Of a stretch of DNA of 64,000 nt, positions 6,574-13,792 are shown one piece after another; position 1 is the first letter of the stretch; each line of letters begins with the position of its first letter. The DNA lies in the NCBI GenBank assembly GCA_035581425.1, contig DATJVP010000090.1, positions 1 through 64,000 on the forward strand. The letters are read 5' to 3'. The notes beneath the pieces were generated by a model. The model saw nothing but the letters and a program-made list of their open reading frames with translations. It ran no database searches and was not told the DNA's origin. Made by a program: the position numbers and the translations under genes. The stretch is from DASZHJ01 sp035581425 (GTDB lineage: Bacteria; Pseudomonadota; Alphaproteobacteria; ATCC43930; CGMCC-115725).

Positions 6574-7422
6574 ATGACGAGAGCGAGGATCGCTCTACTC
6601 TTCGCGCTCGCGCTCGGCGCGGCGGTCTCGGCACGTGCGGAGACGCCGCTGGAGCGCGGAACCTATCTCATGCGTGGCATCGTCGCCTGCGGCAATTGCC
6701 ACACGCCGAAGAACGCGGACGCAAAGCCAATTGCGGAACAGGAGCTCGCGGGCGGCTTCGTCATCGAAGTGCCGATCTTCCGCGCGGTCGCGTCCAATAT
6801 TACGCCGGACAAGGAAACCGGCATCGGCAATTGGACCGACGACCAGATCATCGACGCAATCCGTAACGGCAAGCGTCCCGATGGCACGATCATCGGCCCG
6901 CCCATGCCGATCTCCTTCTACCGCGACATGTCCGACACCGACGTGCGCGCGATCGTCGCGTATCTGCGCTCGGTGAGGCCGATCCGCAACAAGGTCGATA
7001 AATCCACCTACAACATCCCGCTGCCGCCGGCCTACGGCCCGCCGGTCACGCATGTGCCGGACGTGCCGTCCAGCGACAGAATCGCCTATGGGCATTATCT
7101 CGCGGGGCCGCTCGGCCATTGCCTCGACTGCCACACCCCTCGCCTTCCCGCCGGGACCAATGACATGACGCGCGCGGGCGCGGGCGGCGAGGAGCTGCCG
7201 GCATTCATCGGCGGTACCGTCATCAGCGCGAACCTAACGCCCGCCAACGAGCAAGGTATTGCGCATTGGACGGACGCGCAGGTCAAAGCAGCAATCCAAC
7301 TGGGAATCCGTCCCGATCGCCCGCTGGTCCTGCTGATGGCCTTCGATTGGTACAAGAACATCAGCGACGCCGACATGGACGCGCTGGTGGCCTATCTGCG
7401 GACGCTCAAGCCCGCAAAGTAG
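6574..7422 (+). CDS. Dihaem cytochrome c, periplasmic
   Basis: A 282-residue exported dihaem c-type cytochrome that would carry electrons in the periplasm. Residues 1-22 are a Sec signal peptide (ARA-E). Two CxxCH haem sites are present: CGNCH at 39-43 and CLDCH at 183-187, each in a separate cytochrome-c-like domain; candidate axial methionines lie at GPPMPISFY (about 111) and VLLMAFDWY. The duplicated architecture resembles the cytochrome subunits of membrane-bound alcohol/gluconate dehydrogenases, but no dehydrogenase gene is adjacent, so the partner is unknown. The ATG is preceded by AAAGGGGGG. It converges on the thioesterase gene with a 4-base gap. Confidence 0.9.
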   Translation: MTRARIALLFALALGAAVSARAETPLERGTYLMRGIVACGNCHTPKNADAKPIAEQELAGGFVIEVPIFRAVASNITPDKETGIGNWTDDQIIDAIRNGKRPDGTIIGPPMPISFYRDMSDTDVRAIVAYLRSVRPIRNKVDKSTYNIPLPPAYGPPVTHVPDVPSSDRIAYGHYLAGPLGHCLDCHTPRLPAGTNDMTRAGAGGEELPAFIGGTVISANLTPANEQGIAHWTDAQVKAAIQLGIRPDRPLVLLMAFDWYKNISDADMDALVAYLRTLKPAK

Positions 7423-7426
7423 GACC

Positions 7427-7828
7427 CTATTCGGGCGGCACCGGCCGTGGCCTGCGATCGGGCCCGATCGCGACGAATTTGAAGATGCCCTCGGTCACCT
7501 TGACCGCCTCGCCGGTGGTGTAGCGGCGCGCCCAACTCTCGACGCGCACCGTGATCGAGGTGCGACCGATCGCGGTGATCTCGGCATAGCAGCTCACTTG
7601 GTCGCCAACGAATACCGGCAGATGAAACGTCATGCCCGTGACGGCGATAGTCGCGACCCGCCCCCGCGCACGCCGATAAGCCGTGCTACCCCCCGCCAAA
7701 TCCATTTGCGCGAGGACCCATCCGCCGAAGATGTCGCCGTTGGCATTGGCGTCGGCGGGCATGGCAATGGTCCGCAGAGCCGGCTCGAAACTCGGCGGTC
7801 GCGCCGCGGCAGTGTCGACGGAGGGCAT
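7427..7828 (-). CDS. Acyl-CoA thioesterase, YciA-like hotdog fold
   Basis: Hydrolyses acyl-CoA thioesters in the cytoplasm. The 133-residue protein starts at the ATG 7828, supported by AAAGGG upstream; the longer frame to 7879 adds 17 residues that do not look like the family. Motifs: NANGDIFGGWVLAQMDLAGG, the hotdog helix with the catalytic Asp/Asn region of YciA-type enzymes, then the GMTFHLPVFVGDQVSCYA strand. Length is normal. Its promoter region is shared divergently with parE. Chain-length preference cannot be told from sequence. Confidence 0.9.
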   Translation of the reverse strand: MPSVDTAAARPPSFEPALRTIAMPADANANGDIFGGWVLAQMDLAGGSTAYRRARGRVATIAVTGMTFHLPVFVGDQVSCYAEITAIGRTSITVRVESWARRYTTGEAVKVTEGIFKFVAIGPDRRPRPVPPE

Positions 7829-7889
7829 GGCCCTTACCCTTTCTTCACAATAGGTTGTGGTCGCAGATGGCACGGACACAGTATGCTGC

Positions 7890-7919
7890 TTGCAGCGGCT
7901 TCTGCCGTCTCCTTATACT
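7890..7919 (+). promoter_or_regulatory. Sigma-70-type promoter of parE
   Basis: TTGCAG (7890-7895), an 18-base spacer, and TATACT (7914-7919). The expected transcription start lies within a few bases of the parE ATG at 7929, which has no Shine-Dalgarno sequence, so the mRNA may be leaderless. Confidence 0.5.
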
Positions 7920-7928
7920 CCGCGCGCC

Positions 7929-9905
7929 ATGGCAGACCTATTCGACTCGCTTGCACGCAAATCCGGTGCCGCCTATTCCGCCAAGGACATCGAGGTCCTC
8001 GAGGGCCTTGAGCCCGTGCGCCGCCGGCCCGGAATGTATATCGGCGGCACCGATGAGCGCGCGCTGCATCATCTCGTCGCGGAGGTGCTCGACAACGCGA
8101 TGGACGAGGCGGTGGCGGGTCACGCGAGCCGCATCGAAGTCGAGATGCACGCCGACGGAAGCGTCACCGTCAGCGACAACGGCCGCGGCATCCCCGTCGA
8201 TCCCCATCCGAAATTTCCGAAGACCTCCGCGCTCGAGGTGATCCTGACGATGCTTCATTCCGGCGGGAAGTTCGGCGGCGATGCCTACAAGACCTCCGGT
8301 GGGCTGCACGGCGTCGGCATCTCCGTGGTGAACGCGCTCTCCGACAAGCTCACCGTCGAGGTCGCGCGCGACAAGCGTCTTTGGACGCAGGAGTACAGTC
8401 GGGGCAAGCCCAAGACCAAGCTCAAGGACAAGGGCGCGGTCTCGAACCGCCGCGGCACCACGATCCGCTTCCACCCGGACGCCGAGATCTTCGGCGCCGA
8501 CGCGCGATTCAAACCCGCGCAGGTCTATCGTCTCGCGCGCTCCAAGGCCTATCTTTTCCGCGGCGTCGAGATCCGCTGGGTCTGCGATCCCGCGTTGCCG
8601 CGCCCTGCGGGCGTGCCGCGGGAAGAGCGGCTGCATTTCCCGGGCGGGCTTTCTGACTTCCTTGCGACCAGCATCAACGGGCGCGCGACAATCACGACGA
8701 CACCCTTCGCGGGCGAGGCGGAATTCGAGAAGAGCGGCCGCGTCGAGTGGGCGATCCATTGGTGCCCGCAGGAGGACGGCTTCTGCCACTCCTATTGCAA
8801 TACCATCGCGACGCCCGAGGGCGGAACGCACGAGCAGGGACTGCGCAGCGCGCTCACGCGGAGCCTCAAGGCCTATGGCGAGCTCGTCGGGAACCGGCGC
8901 GCCGCGCAGGTCACGGCCGAGGATGTGATGGAATGCGCGGCCGTCCTGCTGTCGCTCTTCATCCGCGAGCCGCAATTCCAGGGCCAGACCAAGGAACGCC
9001 TCTCCTCACCCGAGGCGCTCCGCCTCGTCGACGGAGCGCTCAAGGATCATTTCGATCACTGGCTCACCGGCGACACCGAAGGTGCGCGGCAGCTCCTGGA
9101 CTTCGTCATCGAGCGGGCCGAGGACCGGCAACGCAAGCGCGCGCAGAAGGACCTCGAGCGCAAGAGCGCGACCCGGAAACTTCGCCTCCCCGGCAAGCTC
9201 GCGGACTGCAGCCGTGGCGATGCACGCGGCACCGAGATCTTTCTCGTCGAGGGCGACAGCGCCGGCGGGTCCGCCAAGCAGGCGCGCGAGCGCGAGACAC
9301 AGGCAATCCTTCCGCTACGCGGCAAGATCCTCAACGTCGCGAGTGCCTCCGCCGACAAGCTCCGGCAGAACCAGGAGCTCTCGGACCTCGTGCTCGCGCT
9401 CGGTTGCGGCCACGGCGAGCGCTACGACGAAACGAAGCTCCGCTACGAGCGCGTCATCGTGATGACCGACGCCGATGTCGACGGCGCGCATATCGCGTCG
9501 CTGCTCATGACATTCTTCTTCCGGGAGACGCCTAAGCTCGTCGAGACGGGGCGGCTCTTCCTGGCAATGCCTCCGCTCTATCGCGTCGCCAGCGGCTCCA
9601 CCACCGTCTATGCCCGCGACGACGCGCACAAGGACGAGCTGATGAAGACCGTTTTCAAGGCGGCGAAGGGCAAGATAGAGGTGAGCCGCTTCAAAGGCCT
9701 TGGCGAGATGCCGCCGAAGCAGCTCCGCGAGACCACGATGGATCCGAAGACGCGCACCCTGTTGCGCGTGACGCTCCCCGATCCCAAGGAACGCGACTAC
9801 AAGAAGACGCTGAAGCTCGTAGAAAGTCTTATGGGCCGCAAGCCCGAGCTCCGCTTCGAGTTCATCCAGGAAAACGCGAAGTTCGTCCGCGACCTCGACG
9901 TATAG
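7929..9905 (+). CDS. parE: DNA topoisomerase IV subunit B (ParE)
   Basis: ATPase subunit of topoisomerase IV, which with ParC decatenates replicated chromosomes. The 658-residue protein begins MADLFDSLARKSGAAY; the frame is open 24 codons further but overlaps the promoter. Order: GHKL ATPase domain (EVLDNAMDEA with the catalytic Glu, DNGRGIPVD, then KTSGGLHGVG), transducer domain, TOPRIM domain with EGDSAGGSAKQAR and the metal-binding DADVDGAHI, and C-terminal SRFKGLGEMPPKQL. The length of about 650 residues and the lack of the GyrB insert favour ParE over GyrB. Its partner parC lies separately at 45-47 kb on the other strand. Confidence 0.95.
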   Translation: MADLFDSLARKSGAAYSAKDIEVLEGLEPVRRRPGMYIGGTDERALHHLVAEVLDNAMDEAVAGHASRIEVEMHADGSVTVSDNGRGIPVDPHPKFPKTSALEVILTMLHSGGKFGGDAYKTSGGLHGVGISVVNALSDKLTVEVARDKRLWTQEYSRGKPKTKLKDKGAVSNRRGTTIRFHPDAEIFGADARFKPAQVYRLARSKAYLFRGVEIRWVCDPALPRPAGVPREERLHFPGGLSDFLATSINGRATITTTPFAGEAEFEKSGRVEWAIHWCPQEDGFCHSYCNTIATPEGGTHEQGLRSALTRSLKAYGELVGNRRAAQVTAEDVMECAAVLLSLFIREPQFQGQTKERLSSPEALRLVDGALKDHFDHWLTGDTEGARQLLDFVIERAEDRQRKRAQKDLERKSATRKLRLPGKLADCSRGDARGTEIFLVEGDSAGGSAKQARERETQAILPLRGKILNVASASADKLRQNQELSDLVLALGCGHGERYDETKLRYERVIVMTDADVDGAHIASLLMTFFFRETPKLVETGRLFLAMPPLYRVASGSTTVYARDDAHKDELMKTVFKAAKGKIEVSRFKGLGEMPPKQLRETTMDPKTRTLLRVTLPDPKERDYKKTLKLVESLMGRKPELRFEFIQENAKFVRDLDV

Positions 9906-9939
9906 CTCCCTCTCCCGCGCGAAAGCGCAGGGCAAGGAC

Positions 9940-10097
9940 TTACGCCACCGCGAATAGTTCTTCGGGGCTGAGCGTCTTCGGAATTACCTTCTGCTCGACG
10001 GCGAAGCGGACGATGGCGTCGATCACCTTGCGATTGGCGGCCGTCGAGCACGGAATCCTTCGCCACGATTGCGTGGTTGAGGGGGTAGACCCCTAAG
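9940..10097 (-). pseudogene. Frameshifted 3' relic of an NMT1/THI5-type ABC substrate-binding protein
   Basis: Directly after the stop of the flavin oxidoreductase, the minus strand reads LGVYPLNHAIVAKDSV in one frame and then, after a one-base shift, ANRKVIDAIVRFAVEQ followed by KVIPKTLSPEELFAVA and a TAA at 9940-9942. Joined, these make the typical C-terminus of a substrate-binding protein of the nitrate/taurine/4,5-dihydroxyphthalate type. About 50 codons remain; the rest of the gene is absent, and the oxidoreductase 3' end lies where it should continue. Genes for such binding proteins and LLM oxidoreductases commonly neighbour each other, so a deletion fused the two ends. Confidence 0.6.
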
Positions 10098-11166
10098 CCA
10101 GCGCCAGACGGTGCGAGCCCTCGAAGGCCGGCGCTACTGCCTCCATGAACTTCGCCATCTGCTCCTTGACGAGCGCGTGCGGCTTGTTGCCGACGTTGAA
10201 ATAGAGGATCACCTCCTCGATCCCCGCCGCCTCGACCCGCTTCAGCGTCTCGACGATCTTCGCGGGCGGCCCCATTAGGATCGACTTGTCCGAGAGGTCC
10301 TCCTTCCGCATCCCCTTCAGGATCTCCACGATCTTCATGAAGTACTGCATGGTCGGCGGCGCCTTCGCGGGATCGGCGGGGAAAGCCGGCAGCACGCAGT
10401 GACGGAAATAGCTCATGAGCGTCTCGCGCGCGTAGTCTTCTTCCGCGGGCGTCTCCGCGATGTGGATGAAATAGCTGCACATCGCCTTCTTCGGCTTCTG
10501 CCCGTGCTTCGCGCATTCCGCACGATAGGCCTCGACCGCCTGAGGCAAGCCGCCGAAGGTCATCGCGGCGGCGAAGGGCGCATAGATGATGCCGAGCCCC
10601 TTCCGCGCCGCGATTTCGAGGCTCGAGCGCGAGAAGCAGGCGACATAGAACGGGATCGGCCGCTGCAGCGGTCGCGGCGTGATCGCCATGTCCTCGATGT
10701 CGTAGTATCGGCCCTTGAAGGACCAGGCGCCGGGCTCGTACCAGGCCTTGAGCAGCACTTCCATCCCCTCGGAGAAGATCTCGATCGATTCCATGAAGTT
10801 GGCGCCGAAGGGCTCATACTCGCGGCGGTCGTAGCCGCGCCCGGCGGCGAAATCGACCCGGCCGCCGCTGATGAGGTCGAGCGTCGCCCATTGCTCCGCA
10901 ACGCGCAGCGGATGATGCAGAGGCAGGACCGAGACCGCCGGCGCGAGGCGCACGCGCGAGGTCACGGGAACGATACTGGCGAGCAGCATCTCTGGACAGG
11001 AATTGACGCCGAGACTGTCGAAGTGATGCTCGCCGATCCAGACGGAATGCATGCCGAGGCGGTCCGCGAGGATCGCCTGCTCGCGAATTTCCAGGATGAA
11101 CTGCTCGGCGCTCCTGGGGTTCTCGGGATAGTGATTGTCGCTGAGGGTGAAATAGCCGAATTCCAC
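10093..11166 (-). CDS. LLM-class (bacterial-luciferase-like) flavin-dependent oxidoreductase
   Basis: A 357-residue member of the luciferase-like monooxygenase family, using FMNH2 or F420. It opens EFGYFTLSDNHYPENPRS and shows the family TIM-barrel features: IGEHHFDSLGVNSCPE, SRVRLAPAVSVLPLHHPLRV, DLISGGRVDFAAGRGYDRRE with the flavin-phosphate-binding region, and PRPLQRPIPFYVACFS. Close homologues are usually annotated as alkanesulfonate-type monooxygenases but the substrate here is unknown. The ATG is preceded by GGAGGAGG. Its 3' end is joined to a transporter relic (see 9940-10097), suggesting the downstream half of its operon was deleted. Confidence 0.9.
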   Translation of the reverse strand: MEFGYFTLSDNHYPENPRSAEQFILEIREQAILADRLGMHSVWIGEHHFDSLGVNSCPEMLLASIVPVTSRVRLAPAVSVLPLHHPLRVAEQWATLDLISGGRVDFAAGRGYDRREYEPFGANFMESIEIFSEGMEVLLKAWYEPGAWSFKGRYYDIEDMAITPRPLQRPIPFYVACFSRSSLEIAARKGLGIIYAPFAAAMTFGGLPQAVEAYRAECAKHGQKPKKAMCSYFIHIAETPAEEDYARETLMSYFRHCVLPAFPADPAKAPPTMQYFMKIVEILKGMRKEDLSDKSILMGPPAKIVETLKRVEAAGIEEVILYFNVGNKPHALVKEQMAKFMEAVAPAFEGSHRLALA

Positions 11167-11195
11167 CGAAGTCCTCCTCCGAGCGAGGGTCCGCT

Positions 11196-11660
11196 CTAAT
11201 CGCCGGGCCGATAGATGACGATGCGTACGCGGCGATTGCGCGGGTTCATGACCTGGTCCTCCGTCTTGACCTCGGGTTCGCGCTTGCCGCGTCCTTCGAT
11301 CTTGATGTCGTCCGCAGGGACCCCATCGCGGATGAGCTCGCTGCGGACGGCGTCCGCGCGACGCTCGGACAGTCGGTCCGCACCCTCGGCGGTGCCGGAG
11401 CTGTCAGCGTAGCCGATCACCTTGACGTGCGAGAAGGCGCCATTGGCCTTGGCGCGTCCAACTGCCGCGACGGCTTCAGTGATGATGGGGCGCGCCTTCG
11501 CCGACAGTTTGGCGCTCGCGAAATCGAAGTAGAGGACATAGGTCTCGGGCCCAGCCTGCGCCCGGGCGGCGCAGGAGAGCGCCGCGCAGGCAATCGCGAG
11601 CCCAGCCACTGCCCAGAGCGCCATCGAGCAGCGCAGCACGGTGGAACGCCATACCATCAT
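11196..11660 (-). CDS. OmpA-family peptidoglycan-binding protein
   Basis: A 154-residue exported protein with an OmpA/MotB C-terminal domain. Starting at ATG 11660 (MMVWRSTVLRCSMALW; CCGGAG just upstream), it has an N-terminal hydrophobic segment with an AALSCAARAQA region, either a signal peptide cleaved after AQA or a lipobox-like SC. The peptidoglycan-binding domain is nearly the whole mature protein: TYVLYFDFASAKLSAKA, VIGYADSSGTAEGADRLSERRA with the D-x-x-G and L-S-x-x-R-A motif residues, then NPRNRRVRIVI. It would sit in the periplasm anchored to murein. The gene ends 29 bases after the start of the LLM oxidoreductase gene and may lie in one transcript with it. Confidence 0.85.
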   Translation of the reverse strand: MMVWRSTVLRCSMALWAVAGLAIACAALSCAARAQAGPETYVLYFDFASAKLSAKARPIITEAVAAVGRAKANGAFSHVKVIGYADSSGTAEGADRLSERRADAVRSELIRDGVPADDIKIEGRGKREPEVKTEDQVMNPRNRRVRIVIYRPGD

Positions 11661-11760
11661 GACTCCGGAGGTCTCCCCCGCCGCGTGAAGCCGCCGCAGC
11701 ATCCCAGGACCGCGGCGGGGAATCAACAGCGTCCCCGCGCATCCGGACCGCTCGCAACCG

Positions 11761-12054
11761 CTACTTGTGCTTCAGCAGGCCGCGGAGGATCGCCTCCCAC
11801 TCCGCCGCGAGCGTTTGAGCCGCGGCAGGCTTACCGGCGCGACGATACCAATAGCGCGCATTGCTAAGGTCGCCCTCTTTGCGATGGAGATAGGCATGCA
11901 CCCAGGCCGCAGCCTCCCCCTCGTCCTCCTGCGCGGAGTTGTGGGCCTTGTCCCAATCGCCCTTGGCGTCCCACCAGAGAGCGCGCTCGGCAGCTCCAAG
12001 CGCCTTCGGCGGCGTCTTTGCCGCAAGCGATGCCTTGAATTCGTCTATGCTCAC
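11761..12054 (-). CDS. Hypothetical helical protein, 97 residues
   Basis: A soluble helical protein read from a GTG at 12054 (SIDEFKASLAAKTPPKAL). The frame continues upstream to an ATG at 12168, but those residues are low-complexity. It contains ALWWDAKGDWDKAHNSAQ and HAYLHRKEGDLSNARYWYRR, two helix pairs that look like a single TPR/Sel1-type solenoid repeat. I have seen this short Trp-rich type in many proteobacteria without assigned function. It is divergent from the ThDP decarboxylase genes, with 122 bases between. Confidence 0.65.
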   Translation of the reverse strand: MSIDEFKASLAAKTPPKALGAAERALWWDAKGDWDKAHNSAQEDEGEAAAWVHAYLHRKEGDLSNARYWYRRAGKPAAAQTLAAEWEAILRGLLKHK

Positions 12055-12176
12055 GGGATCATCTTGGCTCCGATCGTGCCCGCGCACCAGTCTCGTGCGT
12101 GCCGGTCTCGATTTTGCGCCCTCGGTGTGGTTGAGTGTCGCTCCCTCCGCCTCGCATCCCATCATCATTCGCCTCT

Positions 12177-12701
12177 ATGCCCCCCAAGCCCCGTCCCGCC
12201 TGGCCCGACCGCATCTACGACGTTTTCGTGCGCGAGCGCGTTCGCCAAGTCGTCTATGTCCCCGATGCCGGACACAGTCGGCTCATCGAGCGCTGCCAGG
12301 GCGACCCCCACATGAAGTCCGTCGTGCTCACCACGGAGGAAGAGGGCATCGGCGTCCTCGCGGGCGCCTGGCTCGGCGGCGAGCGCGGCGCGCTCCTCAT
12401 GCAGAGCAGCGGCGTCGGCAACTGCATCAACATGCTCTCGCTCGCGACGGTGTGCCGCTTCCCGCTGCTGATGCTCGTGACGATGCGCGGCGAATGGGGC
12501 GAGTTCAATCCCTGGCAAATCCCGATGGGCCAGGGCACGCCGCCAATCCTCGAGAAGGCGGGCGTGCTCATCTACCACCTCACCGCGGCGGATGCGGCGG
12601 AGGAAACGGTCGAAGCCGCCGCCCGCATCTCCTTCAACGGCGACCGCGCGGCCGCCGTGCTGATCTCCCAGCGCGTCATCGGCGCGAAGTCCTTCAAATG
12701 A
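12177..12701 (+). CDS. ThDP-dependent decarboxylase, PYR-domain subunit (sulfopyruvate/phosphonopyruvate type)
   Basis: The alpha half of a split thiamine-diphosphate decarboxylase, matching ComD-like subunits that decarboxylate sulfopyruvate or phosphonopyruvate. 174 residues from the ATG 12177 (MPPKPRPAWPDRIYD). The PYR domain shows VVYVPDAGHSRLIE, the conserved activating Glu in LTTEEEGIGVLAGAWLGG, LMQSSGVGNCINML and TMRGEWGEFNPWQIPMG. The beta half follows after 7 bases. Substrate specificity cannot be decided; no phosphonate or sulfonate genes are adjacent, so the general term is safest. Confidence 0.85.
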   Translation: MPPKPRPAWPDRIYDVFVRERVRQVVYVPDAGHSRLIERCQGDPHMKSVVLTTEEEGIGVLAGAWLGGERGALLMQSSGVGNCINMLSLATVCRFPLLMLVTMRGEWGEFNPWQIPMGQGTPPILEKAGVLIYHLTAADAAEETVEAAARISFNGDRAAAVLISQRVIGAKSFK

Positions 12702-12708
12702 GCCGGCC

Positions 12709-13311
12709 ATGCGCAAACCCATAAAGCAAGCCGCAGCCAGCCTCGAGCGCCGCGCGGTCATGCGCGCACTGGTGGCGGAGCGAGGCGACGACCTCCTGGT
12801 CGTGCCGGGACTGGGATCGACGACCTACGACCTCGCGGCGGCCGGGGATCATCCCCTCAACTTCTACCTCTGGGGTGCCATGGGCGCGGCGGCGATGATC
12901 GGTCTCGGCCTCGCACTGGCGCAGCCGAAAAAGCGTGTCCTCGTTGCGACCGGTGACGGCGAGATGCTCATGGGCCTAGGCGGTCTCGCGACGATCGCCG
13001 TGCAGCGGCCGCGGAACCTCGCGATCGCCGTCATCGACAACGAGCGCTACGCCGAAACCGGCCTCCAGCACACGCACACCGCTCACGGCGTCGACCTCAC
13101 GGGGATCGCAGCCGCCGCCGGCTTCGAGAGCGCGCAGACGATCCGAAGCGAGCGTGAGCTCGCCGCCGCGGTCGAACTCCTCCGTCACGCGCCGGGGCCG
13201 ATATTTGCCACCATCAAGGTGCGGCCGGATCGTCCTCCCTTCGTGCTGCCGGAGAAGGACGGCGTCGAGCTCAAGAACCGCTTTCGCCGCGCGCTCCTCG
13301 GCGCGGCATAG
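12709..13311 (+). CDS. ThDP-dependent decarboxylase, PP-domain subunit
   Basis: The beta half of the split enzyme. 200 residues carrying the diphosphate-binding domain: GAMGAAAMIGLGLALAQP, the ThDP motif GDGEMLMGLGGLATIAVQ ending in AVIDNERYAETG (G-D-G ... N-E with the metal ligand), and a C-terminal DRPPFVLPEKDGVELKNR segment. Together with the preceding gene it makes the complete PYR+PP pair, comparable to ComD/ComE of coenzyme M synthesis or a two-gene phosphonopyruvate decarboxylase. Translation is probably coupled given the 7-base gap. Nothing follows in the operon; hemP lies 137 bases on. Confidence 0.85.
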   Translation: MRKPIKQAAASLERRAVMRALVAERGDDLLVVPGLGSTTYDLAAAGDHPLNFYLWGAMGAAAMIGLGLALAQPKKRVLVATGDGEMLMGLGGLATIAVQRPRNLAIAVIDNERYAETGLQHTHTAHGVDLTGIAAAAGFESAQTIRSERELAAAVELLRHAPGPIFATIKVRPDRPPFVLPEKDGVELKNRFRRALLGAA

Positions 13312-13390
13312 GACATTCCTGGCGGCTAACATTCGGCAAGGAATGCAACCCCTTGCGCTGGCGCATTCTATCGTGCTCAAGCTTTGCTAT

Positions 13391-13426
13391 TGCGACGCAT
13401 TCGCAGTTCAGGTATTGAACAGTTCA
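13391..13426. promoter_or_regulatory. Nested palindromes upstream of hemP (possible Fur/Irr-type operator)
   Basis: TGCGA-cgcat-TCGCA (13391-13405) is followed by GTTCA-ggtat-TGAAC (13406-13420) and overlapping TGAAC-A-GTTCA (13416-13426), 23-58 bases upstream of the hemP ATG. hemP genes are generally iron-regulated in alphaproteobacteria, so an iron-responsive repressor site is likely, but neither palindrome exactly matches a consensus I can quote. Confidence 0.4.
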
Positions 13427-13448
13427 CGGAGCATTTGGGCTGCGGGAT

Positions 13449-13691
13449 ATGGCCATCGACCGGCGGAGAGAACCGAGTGAGGCTTCGAGCGCTGCTGGAT
13501 CGCACGAGAGCGATGCTTCCGGCGCGGCCACTCCTCCCATACTCGGATATTTCGGCGTCGCTCCACCGCAGGTGCGGACGGTCGACAGTCGCGAGGTCAT
13601 GGCGGGAGAGAGGCTGATCCTGATCCGCCACGGCACCGAGCAATACCGACTTCAAATCACACGAAAGGGAAAACTGATCCTGACGAAATAG
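13449..13691 (+). CDS. hemP: Hemin uptake protein HemP
   Basis: An 80-residue protein whose last 36 residues are the HemP domain: VDSREVMAGERLILIRHGTE then QYRLQITRKGKLILTK. HemP proteins accompany haem/siderophore uptake systems, and in Burkholderia the homologue acts in iron-dependent control of haem receptor genes. The N-terminal 44 residues are low-complexity (Ala, Ser, Glu), and a later start is possible. Here the neighbours are not a haem receptor or ABC transporter but a porin, a beta-propeller and a Dyp peroxidase, all rightward. The nested palindromes upstream fit iron control. Confidence 0.85.
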   Translation: MAIDRRREPSEASSAAGSHESDASGAATPPILGYFGVAPPQVRTVDSREVMAGERLILIRHGTEQYRLQITRKGKLILTK

Positions 13692-13792
13692 GTCGAGCAC
13701 TAGACGCGCGATTCCGCGAGCTTCCGCGCCCTCACCTGCGTCGGTCGCCAGCCAGAGAACTGATGAGCAGCCGATGAGGGAAGGGGGTTCCT

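Noticed and set aside
7857..7928. 24-codon upstream extension of ParE
   Set aside because: It overlaps the likely promoter and encodes residues unlike any ParE N-terminus; MADLFDSL is the expected start.
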